Notes: generated by a model not told the origin, from the letters alone. A DNA stretch of 64,000 nt from Desulfosporosinus nitroreducens (GCF_023897015.1 NZ_JAMHFY010000011.1:102162-166161), one strand, 5' to 3'. Shown: positions 44,463-53,768, counted from the stretch's first letter. Numbers and translations: made by a program.

Positions 44463-45950
44463 ATGTTCAAAAGAAACCATTCCAAAGGTATCGCGTCTAT
44501 AGTCGTTATTGGTACAGTACTTATATCCCTTTTGGCTGCCCAGCCGAACCTAGGGATAGCAAAGTCAGCGAAGGAGGAGGTTTATCAAGGAAAAACTCCA
44601 AAATATGTTTTTATGTTTATCGGAGATGGCATGAGCTATGCCCAGGTTAGCAGCGCTGAAATGTATCTGGGTGAAAAATCTTTGCCTGGAAAGCTCGCTC
44701 CTGAGCAATTGAGCTTCACTAAGTATCCTGTTCACGGGGCCCTTATGACTCAGGATTCTTCTTCCTTTATTCCCGATTCTGCTTCAACTGCTACTTCTCT
44801 CGCTTCAGGTCAAAAAACTTTGTCCGGCGTAATAAACATGGATGAGACTAAAACCAAGGCCTACACACCCATCACGGAAGATTTGAAGGCCAAAGGCTAT
44901 AGGATTGGCATTGTAACCAGCGTTCCCATCACCCACGCTACTCCGGCAGCTTACTATGCCAAAGTGGCCAATAGAAATGATGCCTATGAAATTGGAAAAC
45001 AACTGGCAGCCAGTGGCTTTGATTATTTTGGCGGCGGGGATTTTGATCAAAAAATCGGGCCTAAAGGAACGGATCAACCTATATACGAGATTGTTGAGCA
45101 AGCAGGCTATACCATAGCCAATACTAAAGAAGAAATTCAGGCTATAAATAACCGTTCAGGCAAAGTCGTGGCCATTGATCCGGACAATTATGAAACAGCT
45201 TTAGACTATGAAATCGACCGCGAGGCAGAGGAACTGAGCTTGGCTGATTATGTCAAAAAGGGAATTGAAGTATTGGATAATAAAAAAGGCTTCTTTATGA
45301 TGGTGGAAGGGGGAAAAATCGACTGGGCCAACCATGCCAACGATGCCACAGCTTCCATCTATGATACCATCGCCTTTGATGATTCTGTGAAAGTTGCTTT
45401 TGATTTCTACAATGCCCATCCTAAGGATACGTTGATTCTTGTCACGGCTGACCACGAGTGCGGCGGTATGACCATTGGTTATTCTCTGACAGGTTACAGC
45501 ACCCATTTCGAGAAGCTTCAGCCGGTAACCATGTCTTATCAGGAATTTGACAAAATCAGTAAACAGTACAAAGAAACCAATCCTGCTACTCCAAAGCTGG
45601 AAGATTTAAGCGATAAGATTAAAGCGGCCTATGGCTTAGATATAGCGACTCTGACTTCTTACGAATCATCCTTGTTGAACAACGCTTTTGCCAAGTTTAT
45701 GTCAGCGGATACAAAACCTTCAAATGATCAAGAAAGTGTCCTTTATGGAACTTATAACCCCTTATCTGTGACTCTCTCTCATATCATCAATAACAAAGCC
45801 GGACTAAGCTTCTCCTCCTATTCCCATACAGGGGTACCCGTACCGGTTTATGCCGTAGGTACCGGTTCAGAGATGTTTGGCGGGTACTATGATAATACCA
45901 AGATTTATTACAAACTATCTTCGATCACCAAAAGCGCACGGGCGAAGTAA
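44463..45950 (+). CDS. phoA: Alkaline phosphatase
   Basis: 495 aa, exported (N-terminal signal peptide of ~34 residues with hydrophobic core IVVIGTVLISLLAA). The Zn/Mg active site is visible: FIGDGMSY with the Asp ligand, the nucleophile Ser in PDSASTATSLASG, HATPAAYYAK, GGKIDWANHAND, ADHECGG and the late SHTGVPVPVYAVG. CGGAGG precedes the ATG at 44463. Monocistronic. It releases phosphate from organic esters outside the cell; Pho-box control could not be confirmed. Confidence 0.93.
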   Translation: MFKRNHSKGIASIVVIGTVLISLLAAQPNLGIAKSAKEEVYQGKTPKYVFMFIGDGMSYAQVSSAEMYLGEKSLPGKLAPEQLSFTKYPVHGALMTQDSSSFIPDSASTATSLASGQKTLSGVINMDETKTKAYTPITEDLKAKGYRIGIVTSVPITHATPAAYYAKVANRNDAYEIGKQLAASGFDYFGGGDFDQKIGPKGTDQPIYEIVEQAGYTIANTKEEIQAINNRSGKVVAIDPDNYETALDYEIDREAEELSLADYVKKGIEVLDNKKGFFMMVEGGKIDWANHANDATASIYDTIAFDDSVKVAFDFYNAHPKDTLILVTADHECGGMTIGYSLTGYSTHFEKLQPVTMSYQEFDKISKQYKETNPATPKLEDLSDKIKAAYGLDIATLTSYESSLLNNAFAKFMSADTKPSNDQESVLYGTYNPLSVTLSHIINNKAGLSFSSYSHTGVPVPVYAVGTGSEMFGGYYDNTKIYYKLSSITKSARAK

Positions 45951-45992
45951 TCGCCTGTAAAGAAGTCAAATCCATAAATCAGCTGTTTAAAT

Positions 45993-46039
45993 AAGGTATC
46001 AGTCCTGAGCGGGTCAAAACCGCTCAGGACTGATACCTT
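45993..46039. terminator. 20-bp perfect inverted repeat between phoA and yibE/F
   Basis: Arms 45993-46012 and 46020-46039 are exact complements with a 7-nt loop. No T-run follows, but a stem this strong probably stops or stabilises the phoA transcript. It ends just before the RBS of the next gene. Confidence 0.7.
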
Positions 46040-46062
46040 GGTAATTGCCGGGAGGGAATGTT

Positions 46063-47232
46063 TTGCAGAGAATACTTCTTGAGACTTTAGAGAAGAAAGC
46101 TGCTTATCTAAAAAGAATACCCTTAAGAGAACTTATTTTTAACCTTATTGTCATAATCTTTGTAGTAACTTTGCTTCTCCTGCCAACGGGATTCCAAGAG
46201 AATACCTATCCGGATAGTATGCGGGCAGTGGTTAAAGTATTGGAGGTTAATAACGATAACCTTTCCAAGACTGTAAGTTTTGTTTTTGAAGGGGAACAGG
46301 TTTGTCAAGTAGAAGTTCTGGACGGTCCCTTTAAAGGGCAGCAAGCCTTTGCTCACAATCGGTTCACGGGCAGACTTGAAATGGATAAATCCTTCACTGA
46401 AGGAGACAAAGCCCTGGCAGTCATTGACTATACTGACCAAAACATTAGAAATGTCACGATGATTGATCATTACCGCATTAATTTGGAGAGCATTCTCATC
46501 GGGATTTTTGCCGTCTTCATGATTCTGTTTGCGCGATGGACCGGAGCAAAAGCTCTGTTGTCTTTTTTAATGACGGTCTTAATGATTTGGAAACTGCTGG
46601 TCCCTTTGCTTCTTAAAGGGTGGAATCCCATCATTATTTCCTTGTATTTTGTAGTGACAGCTACTTCTATCATTATTTTTATGGTGGGGGGGCTGAACCG
46701 TCAATCTATGGCAGCGGTCTTGGGGTCGCTTTCAGGAACTTTGCTCACCACTATTTTGGCCATCATTTTTGGCAACAATTTTAAAATTCATGGTGCAGTG
46801 CTGCCTTATTCCGAAAGCCTGCTCTATGCAGGATACGCACATTTAGATTTGACCCAGATCTTAATTGCCGTAGTTTTTATCGCTTCAGCAGGTGCGGTAA
46901 TGGATCTGGCTATGGACATTGCCGCCGCTGTTCATGAGGTGGTGGAAAATAAACCGGATATCACCAGGGCAGAAGCCATACTCTCCGGGCTAAACGTAGG
47001 CAGGACCGTGGTGGGAACCATGACGACAACCTTGTTGTTCGCCTACACGGGAGGGTATATTTCCTTGCTGATGTTTTTCATGGCTCAAGGAACGCCGGTT
47101 GTCGACATCTTTAATTTAAAGTATGTCTCCATGGAGATTATGCACACTATTGTGGGAAGCTTCGGGCTTGTGGCAGTGGCTCCTTTTACAGCCCTAGCCT
47201 CGGGAATCCTTTTGACGAAGAGGCCTGTGTAA
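46063..47232 (+). CDS. YibE/F family membrane protein
   Basis: About 389 aa. One N-terminal helix (LIFNLIVIIFVVTLLLL), an extracytoplasmic beta-rich domain (~40-130) and then seven or so helices with the conserved DLAMDIAAAVHEV and GRTVVGTMTTTLLFAYTGG segments of YibE/F (PF07907). Function unknown. The TTG at 46063 has GGGAGGG 7 nt upstream; the TTG at 46045 lies before that site. Confidence 0.85.
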   Translation: MQRILLETLEKKAAYLKRIPLRELIFNLIVIIFVVTLLLLPTGFQENTYPDSMRAVVKVLEVNNDNLSKTVSFVFEGEQVCQVEVLDGPFKGQQAFAHNRFTGRLEMDKSFTEGDKALAVIDYTDQNIRNVTMIDHYRINLESILIGIFAVFMILFARWTGAKALLSFLMTVLMIWKLLVPLLLKGWNPIIISLYFVVTATSIIIFMVGGLNRQSMAAVLGSLSGTLLTTILAIIFGNNFKIHGAVLPYSESLLYAGYAHLDLTQILIAVVFIASAGAVMDLAMDIAAAVHEVVENKPDITRAEAILSGLNVGRTVVGTMTTTLLFAYTGGYISLLMFFMAQGTPVVDIFNLKYVSMEIMHTIVGSFGLVAVAPFTALASGILLTKRPV

Positions 47233-47327
47233 AGCTTTGTCTTTAGCCCAGGAAAGCTTATTCCCCAGCTTAAAAAGACCAATTATATGATGTTTGGTGG
47301 CAGGATGCCTCCCAAGGGGAGCAGCCG

Positions 47328-47963
47328 ATGGAAGATATGCATCTGCGCTTTTGGCATAAGATCCTGGACATGGTTACTGAAAAAGATCTAAGCAGCTATT
47401 CCGTATTGGATCTAGGGTGCAATCAAGGTGGTTTTTTGCGCTATCTCTATGGGCAGCGCCCTTTTAAGAATGGGATTGGGGTAGATTTGGCCCGTCAGTC
47501 TGTGGAGGTGGCCAATCAGCGCAAGGGGAGTCTGCCCCTTTATTATGAGGCAACCACTACGCCGGAAAAATTCGAGAACCACTTTGATTTAGCCTTTAGT
47601 ATGTCCGTCATCTACTTAATTTCGGACTTGAAAGAGCATGCCTGGAAAATCAAAAAAGCCTTAAAGCCCGGAGGTGTATACTATGCCACCTATACGGATT
47701 ATAACGGGAATCCCAGCCTGCCGGAGATGAAGAAGAAGATTGATCAGAATGGTTCTGTACCCATGATCTTGCATGATCTGGACGACATTGCCAATGCTTT
47801 TTTGCAAGAGGGCTTCACTGTAGGTATTTGGCGGTTGATTCCGGACAGTTTTATTGAACTGTCTCAGCCGGACCGTTTTTTTCAAAGGATTTCTCATCGC
47901 ATGCTTTATGAGTACGAGCAGGCTTATATTTTTCGGTTTGTCGTACCGGATCATGCGGACTGA
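47328..47963 (+). CDS. Class I SAM-dependent methyltransferase
   Basis: 211 aa from the ATG at 47328. Motif I is VLDLGCNQGGFLRYL near residue 26; FDLAFSMSVIYL and LKPGGVYYATY follow. Substrate unknown. The same frame upstream reads LYDVWWQDASQGEQP, which looks like genuine family N-terminus, but there is no start codon between it and the stop at 47271. The gene may therefore have lost its start, with the ATG at 47328 (AAGGGGAG upstream) as a fallback. Confidence 0.72.
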   Translation: MEDMHLRFWHKILDMVTEKDLSSYSVLDLGCNQGGFLRYLYGQRPFKNGIGVDLARQSVEVANQRKGSLPLYYEATTTPEKFENHFDLAFSMSVIYLISDLKEHAWKIKKALKPGGVYYATYTDYNGNPSLPEMKKKIDQNGSVPMILHDLDDIANAFLQEGFTVGIWRLIPDSFIELSQPDRFFQRISHRMLYEYEQAYIFRFVVPDHAD

Positions 47964-48007
47964 CAGTTATAATGGAGTTGTCAAGACTAAAAAATCATAC
48001 CGAATTA

Positions 48008-48047
48008 AGCAAAAGCGACCAATATGTTACAGTTGGTCGCTTTTGCT
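48008..48047 (+). terminator. Intrinsic terminator-like hairpin
   Basis: A 15-bp perfect stem AGCAAAAGCGACCAA with its complement (48033-48047) and a 10-nt loop follows the methyltransferase. The T-run is inside the right arm. Confidence 0.8.
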
Positions 48048-48203
48048 AAAGGGTTTTGTAGTATTTAGGGCGTTATACTCATAGGATAGCAGGAGGACGT
48101 GCATCCATGCCTAATATTTGGATTGGCTTTACAAGATGATTCATTGATTGTAAGTAACATGGTATAATGGGATTAAATTGCATTAACGAGGTGATGTATT
48201 TTA

Positions 48204-48449
48204 ATGAAATGGGAGGAAGTTAGAAAAATATATCCTAACAGATTTGTGAAAATTCAGATACTAAAGGCTCATATTGAAGATAATGTACGGTACATTGATG
48301 ATCTGGCAGTAGTGAAGGCTTTTGATGATGAGAGGGAAGCAACAAGAGAGTTAGTACGTACAAAAGACGATGAACTAGTTTATCACACTGGAAAAGAAAA
48401 GCTTGAAGTAAAGATTAAACAAATATTTGGATTTAGAGGAGCAATCTAA
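48204..48449 (+). CDS. Small protein coupled to a retropepsin-like gene
   Basis: 81 aa, soluble, beginning MKWEEVRKIYPNRFVKI. I do not know its function. Similar small proteins precede retropepsin-like genes in clostridia. AGGTGAT lies ~12 nt upstream of the ATG. Its TAA overlaps the ATG of the next frame (TAATG), with AGAGGAG before it, so the two were translated together. Confidence 0.65.
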   Translation: MKWEEVRKIYPNRFVKIQILKAHIEDNVRYIDDLAVVKAFDDEREATRELVRTKDDELVYHTGKEKLEVKIKQIFGFRGAI

Positions 48450-48836
48450 TGAATATGAAGTTTCAGGATGGGCTTTTGTTTACCTCTATCCAAATATCTT
48501 TTCGTGGGGAATACAAAAGTAATTGAAAATATTGTAATTGATACTGGAGCTGCAGAGACAATAATATCCCCGGATGCAGTTGAAGATATAGGAATTTTTG
48601 CTGAATTAGAAGACAGCGTGAATTCATTTTATGGTGTTGGAGGAAGTCTACATAATTTTTTCTCTAAAAATGTCGTAAAAGTCAAATTGGGTGAGGCAAG
48701 TTTAGAAGAAGTTAAAATGGATTTTGGAGTTATTGACCCACAAGGCAATATTAATGGGCTGTTAGGGCTGGATTTGCTTATGGAGCTAGGTGCTGATAGA
48801 TCTAAGAAAATTATCATTAACATTAGATGCATATAG
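48449..48836 (+). pseudogene. Retropepsin-like aspartic protease with +1 frameshift
   Basis: Translation starting at the ATG at 48449 reads MNMKFQDGLLFTSIQISFRG, then would stop. Skipping one G in the run of four at 48506-48509 moves to the frame NTKVIENIVIDTGAAETII, which continues to 48836. The catalytic DTGA motif and the family-typical GLLGLDLLMELGAD segment are intact. The total is about 128 aa, a normal retropepsin-like size. Either the G-run is an error or mutation, or the protein is phase-variable or made by frameshifting. Confidence 0.72.
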
Positions 48837-48861
48837 CCAAGGAGATATTTGAGGAGCCGCC

Positions 48862-48881
48862 GTCTATGGCGGCTTCTGGTT
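48862..48881. terminator. Short hairpin after the retropepsin gene
   Basis: AGCCGCC and GGCGGCT separated by 6 nt form a 7-bp stem. No T-run; weak terminator at best. Confidence 0.4.
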
Positions 48882-48902
48882 TACGGGGCACCTAACTCCG
48901 TG

Positions 48903-48943
48903 TAACTTCTAGAGATTTATGAGGTTCGTAGACAGAGAAAAAG
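48903..48943 (+). repeat. Dispersed ~40-bp repeat, copy A
   Basis: TAACTTCTAGAGATTTATGA, then GGTTCGTAGACAGAGAAAAA. Near-identical copies occur at 53311-53349 and 56739-56779 in the same orientation. Each lies shortly after a gene end. Confidence 0.7.
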
Positions 48944-49044
48944 CCATTGATTAAAATTCACTGAAACGACCTTAGTCCACTTAAAGACATGATCCTAATA
49001 ATTAGAGATATAAGTTTAAAGTGAAAATTAGAGAGGAGCGTACA

Positions 49045-49366
49045 ATGAAGAGAAATTCTAAGATATTGACCTATATTTTGTATAGTTGTTCTTTTCGGTT
49101 TTTTATCAGCTGGTTCATGGGCGATGTTTATGATCAAAGTATGGGTAGGTAGAAATTATAGACCAATTCCCGGGTATATTGGATTTAGTATAATTTGCAT
49201 ATTCTTAGGTGTGCTTTTAGGGTTAGAACACTTAGTGGGAGAATTGCACCTTGCTAAAGGGTTGGAGTTTAGAGCGGTATCTGTAATAGCTTGCGACGAC
49301 CAGATCATTCCCCTCCAGCAAAGAATAGAGAATGCAGCGGATGAAACAGAACTTGAAGAAGTATAA
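49045..49366 (+). pseudogene. Small membrane protein (frameshifted) joined to a UvrD-helicase fragment
   Basis: From the ATG at 49045 (GAGAGGAG upstream) the frame reads MKRNSKILTYIL. One extra T at 49081 then shifts to IVVLFGFLSAGSWAMFMIKVWVG and a second membrane helix (GYIGFSIICIFLGVLLG). At about 49233 the sequence changes to HLAKGLEFRAVSVIACDD, the conserved C-terminal motif of UvrD-type helicases, and stops after ~39 residues. So this is a broken two-helix protein fused to a helicase scrap. Confidence 0.65.
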
Positions 49367-49401
49367 AGCAGTATGATAATTTGAGCTTTACCACGGAGGT
49401 C

Positions 49402-49713
49402 ATGGTGAAAAACCTCTTTAAAAGTATGGAGAAGCTTACCCCTCGGGAACTACGCTATGTTAACAATAGAGCATCCGTTGACGTTGTCATTTTCCATAAG
49501 CAGGATAAGCAAGCTGTTCTGATTATCGAGGTGGATGGATTTGCTTTTCATGAAAATAATCCCTCACAACTGGAGAAGGATGCCATGAAGGATGAGATTT
49601 TGCGGAAATATGAGTTTTGTTTTTTGAGGCTGCCCACTAATGGCAGCGGGGAAGAAGGTAAAATTGGAAACCGGCTGGATTTTGAAAGCAGTACGAACCT
49701 AAAGGACAGATAA
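49402..49713 (+). pseudogene. Nuclease-domain remnant (DUF2726-like)
   Basis: About 103 aa. VDVVIFHKQDKQAVLIIEVD followed by FHENNPSQLEKDAMKDEIL and RLPTNGSGE matches the restriction-endonuclease-like domain found at the end of some large helicases. The Asp and Glu-Val-Asp give a partial PD-(D/E)xK site. Lying 35 bp after a UvrD-like fragment, it is best seen as the tail of one deleted helicase-nuclease gene. No convincing RBS at a proper distance. Confidence 0.6.
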
Positions 49714-49915
49714 TCAGGAAATCCTGCAGACATTCAACAAATGGACAAGATGTATTGGCCGGGTTATGAAGAAACGCCTTAAAGATAAAGCCTTTAGCGG
49801 ATAAAAGATAGAGAAACCAGAAAACACATTTGTTCCTCCCTTCATATAATGTACAAGGCAGACAGTCATCCCTGTCTGGCGCAAATACAGGAGATTTCAA
49901 CAAGGGAGGATAAAT

Positions 49916-50308
49916 ATGAAGTATGTTTTCACGTCCTTTATCTGGAAGGATGAAGAAAGCGAAACGTTTAAGGTTTACTTTCCGGATTTGCCAGACTGCA
50001 GTGCTGAAGGAAAGGATTTTCAGGAAGCTTTTATTGAGGCCTGGAAGGCGCTGGGGTGTTATCTATATGAGCTGGAAAAAAATAAAAAGCCAATTCCCCA
50101 GGACGAGTATTTTTCAAACCCGACGCAGAGGGCGACGATTCCCATAGAAGTGGATTTGGCGGAAATCCGGCGTATATTTGACACCGAACTAATCAATAAA
50201 AGCTTACGGATTCCCAAGTGGCTGGATAATATGGCCAAAGAAAACAAAATAAACTTCTCTCAAACGCTGCGGGAAGCCCTGAAAGAGAAGCTGGGAATTT
50301 ACGATTGA
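49916..50308 (+). CDS. HicB-type antitoxin-like protein, solitary
   Basis: 130 aa. The N-terminal ~75 residues form a HicB partial RNase-H fold (YFPDLPDCSAEGKDFQEAFIEAW). The C-terminal part (PKWLDNMAKENKINFSQTLR) is a ribbon-helix-helix-like DNA-binding element. GGGAGG precedes the ATG at 49916. HicB normally pairs with a HicA toxin; no HicA is seen on either side. An eroded duplicate of its last third lies at 53769. Confidence 0.8.
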   Translation: MKYVFTSFIWKDEESETFKVYFPDLPDCSAEGKDFQEAFIEAWKALGCYLYELEKNKKPIPQDEYFSNPTQRATIPIEVDLAEIRRIFDTELINKSLRIPKWLDNMAKENKINFSQTLREALKEKLGIYD

Positions 50309-50362
50309 TGATCACAGAAGCCTGGGACCGCCGGCGAAGATGATTTCGTTGGCAGTCCCATC
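50201..50362. repeat. Direct repeat spanning the hicB 3' end, copy 1
   Basis: About 160 bp from AGCTTACGGATTCCCAAG to GGCAGTCCCAT, covering the last ~35 hicB codons and a downstream hairpin (GGGAC..GTCCC). A ~90% identical copy lies at 53769-53929. Confidence 0.8.
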
Positions 50363-50673
50363 TAATTATCTTTCTCGGACTAAATTACTATTCCCGGCTG
50401 CTGAGCAGGAGGTGTTGCCTTTTCTACAGATATTCCCGCAGGTTCTGCTTTGGATGGCCTGCGTGTCTAGAATATAGGGCCGACTCCTTTTTTGTGCTGC
50501 ACATAACTTTAATGACGGGAATGATATTATGGAGTATACTAAATTAACGCAATTTTCCTTAAATGGGAAAAGAAATAATCGTTGACTCATTTAGTTGTCC
50601 AAAACAAAGACCATAGTAAATCGACGAAAATGAAATAACGAACCTTTTGATTTTGTCCATGAAAGGGGTTTTT
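50363..50673. other. Gene-free stretch
   Basis: Only low-complexity AT-rich sequence and the RBS of the next gene are seen. No ORF with a start signal. Confidence 0.4.
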
Positions 50674-51171
50674 ATGGATATGGAAAGAAAGCGAACCATC
50701 GTCTGGGACGATCCTCAAATAAACAAAAGGGATGCGGTGTCATCCCTTTCTGGACTGGATTATCTGAGGGCCATAAGGGACGGTAAAATCAGCCCGCCTC
50801 CGGTTGCAAAACTGATCGGGTACCAGATCAAAGACGTCGACCATGGCTTTGCGGCATTTGAACTTCATCCTGGAGAGCACCACTATAATCCTTTTGCCAC
50901 CGTTCATGGGGGAATTCTTTCCACGCTGCTGGATACCACAATGACTGCCGCGGTGCTTACAACGCTCCCACAGAACATAACCTGCTCGACAGTTGAGATT
51001 AAAGTGAATTTTATCAAACCGGTCAGTGCTGAAAGCAAACTAGTACGCTGTGAGGCTAGGATCATCCATATAGGACGAAAACTAGCCACTGTAGAAGGCC
51101 GCATAAAGGGCGGAAATGATGAATTATATGCTCACGGGGTGAGCACCTGTCTGATTTTCAAAGTGGGATAA
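50674..51171 (+). CDS. PaaI-family hotdog-fold thioesterase
   Basis: About 165 aa. HYNPFATVHGGILSTLLDTTM is the hotdog active-site helix (PaaI type, with HGG and the acidic residue), and the LVRCEARIIHIGRKLATVEG strand follows. It hydrolyses acyl-CoA thioesters of unknown chain. The ATG at 50674 has AAAGGGG 6 nt upstream; starts at 50647 and 50659 lie before that site. Stand-alone gene. Confidence 0.85.
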   Translation: MDMERKRTIVWDDPQINKRDAVSSLSGLDYLRAIRDGKISPPPVAKLIGYQIKDVDHGFAAFELHPGEHHYNPFATVHGGILSTLLDTTMTAAVLTTLPQNITCSTVEIKVNFIKPVSAESKLVRCEARIIHIGRKLATVEGRIKGGNDELYAHGVSTCLIFKVG

Positions 51172-51413
51172 CCCCAACCGTTGCATAAAAAAGATGACGA
51201 AAGGTTTGGAATGTTGAAAGACGCTGCGGGAATACATAACCTTAAACGATGGTGCTATTGACATACCCTAATTTATAGGATCTGAATTCAATTTATTGCT
51301 CAGCTTCCAATTATTCTTAATAGTTGGAAGTTTCCAAAAGCATAGGTTCAAAGCACATTCGTAGAATATTGCGCAGTAAAAATTATTTATATTCACGTTG
51401 GGGGAGCATTCAC

Positions 51414-52316
51414 ATGGAATATATAAACATCAATGGGAAAGAGTATCGACTTGCTATTGGATACGGGAAAAATAACGAACTCAGAAAGAGTTTAAATGAT
51501 TTAACACAAAAAATATTTGGATTCAATTTTGAACAGTGGTATCAAGACGGATATTGGAAAAATCAGTATATACCATATTCGTTGATAGATGGAGATAAGA
51601 TTGTTTCAAATGTGTCCGTTAATATAATGAATTTTAGAGTCTATGAAGAAGAAAAGCGGTATATCCAACTGGGAACCGTGATGACCAATCCCGATTACAG
51701 AGAGCAAGGCTTATCACGAGTACTGACAAATAAAGCAATTGCTGACTATCGGGACAAATGCGATTTAATATACTTGTTTGCGAATAACTCCGTATTGAAT
51801 TTTTATCCTAAGTTCGGATTTAAAGAATTAAAGCAATATCAATGTGTAAAAAAGGAAGACTCAATTCATACAGATGCAAATGTTTCTGTCAAAAAGTTAA
51901 ATATGTCTGATGAGAACAATAGAAGCTTCGTAATTGACAAGGTAATGCACGCCGTTCCAGTTTCTATAGTTTCTATGTGCAATAATGCAGAACTGATTAT
52001 GTTTTATTGCACCTTATTTATGAAACATAACGTTTACCATTTAGAAAATTATGATGCCGTTGTAATTGCAGACTTTACGGAAAATACAATGGAAGTAATG
52101 GATGTTTTTTGCACTGAAAGTATTTCATTAAACAGAATACTGAAACCATTAATAAATGAGAGCGTAAAAAGAATAGTTCTTTTCTTTACCCCTCAAGATA
52201 CTTTTTCTTATGAAACAATATTGCTTGTAGGCGAGGACACTCTGTTTGCAATGGGAAAAGATCTGCAATTTATTAAAAGCAAGCAATTCATGTTTCCAAA
52301 ATTATCTCATACATAA
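51414..52316 (+). CDS. GNAT family N-acetyltransferase
   Basis: About 300 aa. The N-terminal ~155 residues are a GNAT domain: GTVMTNPDYREQGLSRVL is the acetyl-CoA (R/Q-x-x-G-x-A/S) motif region, and FYPKFGFKELKQYQ the terminal strand. The C-terminal half has no recognised fold. GGGGGAG precedes the ATG at 51414; the frame open to 51324 adds 30 unlikely residues. Target unknown. Confidence 0.82.
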   Translation: MEYININGKEYRLAIGYGKNNELRKSLNDLTQKIFGFNFEQWYQDGYWKNQYIPYSLIDGDKIVSNVSVNIMNFRVYEEEKRYIQLGTVMTNPDYREQGLSRVLTNKAIADYRDKCDLIYLFANNSVLNFYPKFGFKELKQYQCVKKEDSIHTDANVSVKKLNMSDENNRSFVIDKVMHAVPVSIVSMCNNAELIMFYCTLFMKHNVYHLENYDAVVIADFTENTMEVMDVFCTESISLNRILKPLINESVKRIVLFFTPQDTFSYETILLVGEDTLFAMGKDLQFIKSKQFMFPKLSHT

Positions 52317-52461
52317 TTGAACGGAGATTAATAGGATAAAAAGTTACACTAATATGTCGTATTATTTCTCATTTGTCGCAGGATTCTAGTTTTAGCTGAA
52401 CTTCACAAATCTATATTGAATAGGGTTCGATAATTTCGTGGCGGCGTAGGGGGAAGTAATA

Positions 52462-52815
52462 ATGGATCCAAAAGAAGTACAAGTAAAAATTCTATTAGCA
52501 GGAAATCCACTTAAATATGCTTGCAAACAATTGGGAGTGTCCTCTATGGTGTATAGCAATTACTCCGAGGTGTTTGATGTGTCCCTTGAGGAGGTCGTAC
52601 ATTATGTTAGGCAAAATGGCTTTCCGACCGGAACGTTCCTAACCAGAAATTCATATTTTGATGGAATTCGTTTCTACGAGGAAAACGGAAAATGGTATTT
52701 CTATTATCAAGAGAGAGGTACAGTAACTGGCGAAATGGAGTTTGATACTTTTGAAGAGGCATTAGAACCTATAACACGTATTGTTTTACGGATGTCGGGT
52801 ACAGGATTGTACTAG
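52462..52815 (+). CDS. Hypothetical protein
   Basis: 117 aa, soluble, beginning MDPKEVQVKILLAGNPLKYA; Tyr/Phe-rich in the second half (GKWYFYYQERG). No family recognised. GGGGGAAG precedes the ATG. It resembles the small immunity-type or stress proteins common in such regions, but that is only an impression. Confidence 0.6.
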   Translation: MDPKEVQVKILLAGNPLKYACKQLGVSSMVYSNYSEVFDVSLEEVVHYVRQNGFPTGTFLTRNSYFDGIRFYEENGKWYFYYQERGTVTGEMEFDTFEEALEPITRIVLRMSGTGLY

Positions 52816-52954
52816 GAGAAATTAAACGATAAATTGAACCGTAATAGACTTCTGATTATCCATAGCTTCTGGATAATATCTTATAATTAATATTTATTAA
52901 TAACTAATTCATAAAGCATATTGAAGTAAATATTTGACTGAAGGAGGACAGCCT

Positions 52955-53275
52955 ATGAGGAATCTTTTTATTCTGGGGAAAACAACATCATTCCGAGCAA
53001 TTACCATTCTGTTCTATATGGGATTGATACCATTAATTGTACCTTCCTATTTTCTGGGTAATTTCATTTATCTAACCAACACCTATTCTGAAGAAGTACA
53101 AAGTATTTATAATGGGCAACCCATCCTTAGTTTTCAAGATATAAATAATGCACCATTGGGTGTATTGGGTGGAGTTGTAACATTTGTTGTTCTTTCGATA
53201 TTGTGGAAAGTATTGTGTGAGTTATTGATTATTCTCTTTAGATATTTCGAGAGCAATACTCAAAATGGAATATAG
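52955..53275 (+). CDS. Small DUF4282-like membrane protein
   Basis: 106 aa with two clear membrane helices (ITILFYMGLIPLIVPSYFL and LGGVVTFVVLSILWKVL) ending in ELLIILFRYFE. The layout matches DUF4282 proteins, function unknown. GAAGGAGGA precedes the ATG at 52955. It is immediately followed by copy B of the ~40-bp repeat. Confidence 0.65.
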   Translation: MRNLFILGKTTSFRAITILFYMGLIPLIVPSYFLGNFIYLTNTYSEEVQSIYNGQPILSFQDINNAPLGVLGGVVTFVVLSILWKVLCELLIILFRYFESNTQNGI

Positions 53276-53310
53276 TGTAAACTCTAGAAATACTTTGCCG
53301 CGGCATCGGA

Positions 53311-53349
53311 TAACTCTTAGAGATTTATGATGTTCATAGATAGAAAAAG
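53311..53349 (+). repeat. Dispersed ~40-bp repeat, copy B
   Basis: TAACTCTTAGAGATTTATGA, then TGTTCATAGATAGAAAAA: the most diverged of the three copies. Confidence 0.65.
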
Positions 53350-53514
53350 CCAGCGATAAGTGAATCCGTGCTTAAAGAATAATATTTGGTTTTAAATGCA
53401 TAGAACATCATGAATCTCCTGTTGTACTGAAACGTGTCGACAGCAGTAGGGGTATATGGGAATTCAATCTTTCTCACTTAAGGCTAAAACTCAATTAACA
53501 GTATATAACGAAAG

Positions 53515-53768
53515 GAAATTATTGCTTAGATTTGTCCGCCAGCTGGCAATGAAACAAGAGGAGCTTTCCCACCTCAAAGCGGACCGGGACAAGCTCGAGG
53601 GTGATCTGACGCATTAAGTCACTGGCTAGAGCAGGTAAAGAGCTGATGAATGAATGGGATAGCCGGGGTGTCCTCTGAGCCTTCAACATTGGAGGAAAAC
53701 CGTCAGGTGGCCAAAAGGGGAGAACGTATTGCGGAAATGCACGCAAGGAAATTGAAGCAGATACAGGA
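53515..53768 (+). pseudogene. Coding debris upstream of the duplicated hicB tail
   Basis: Short open runs look like protein but have no starts: RQLAMKQEELSHLKADRDKL before a stop at ~53618, and STLEENRQVAKRGERIAEMH running into the hicB-like repeat. They resemble helical segments of mobile-element proteins; I cannot name a family. Confidence 0.4.

Noticed and set aside
49714..49915. HicA toxin upstream of hicB
   Set aside because: No open frame with a HicA-like sequence in either strand of this gap.
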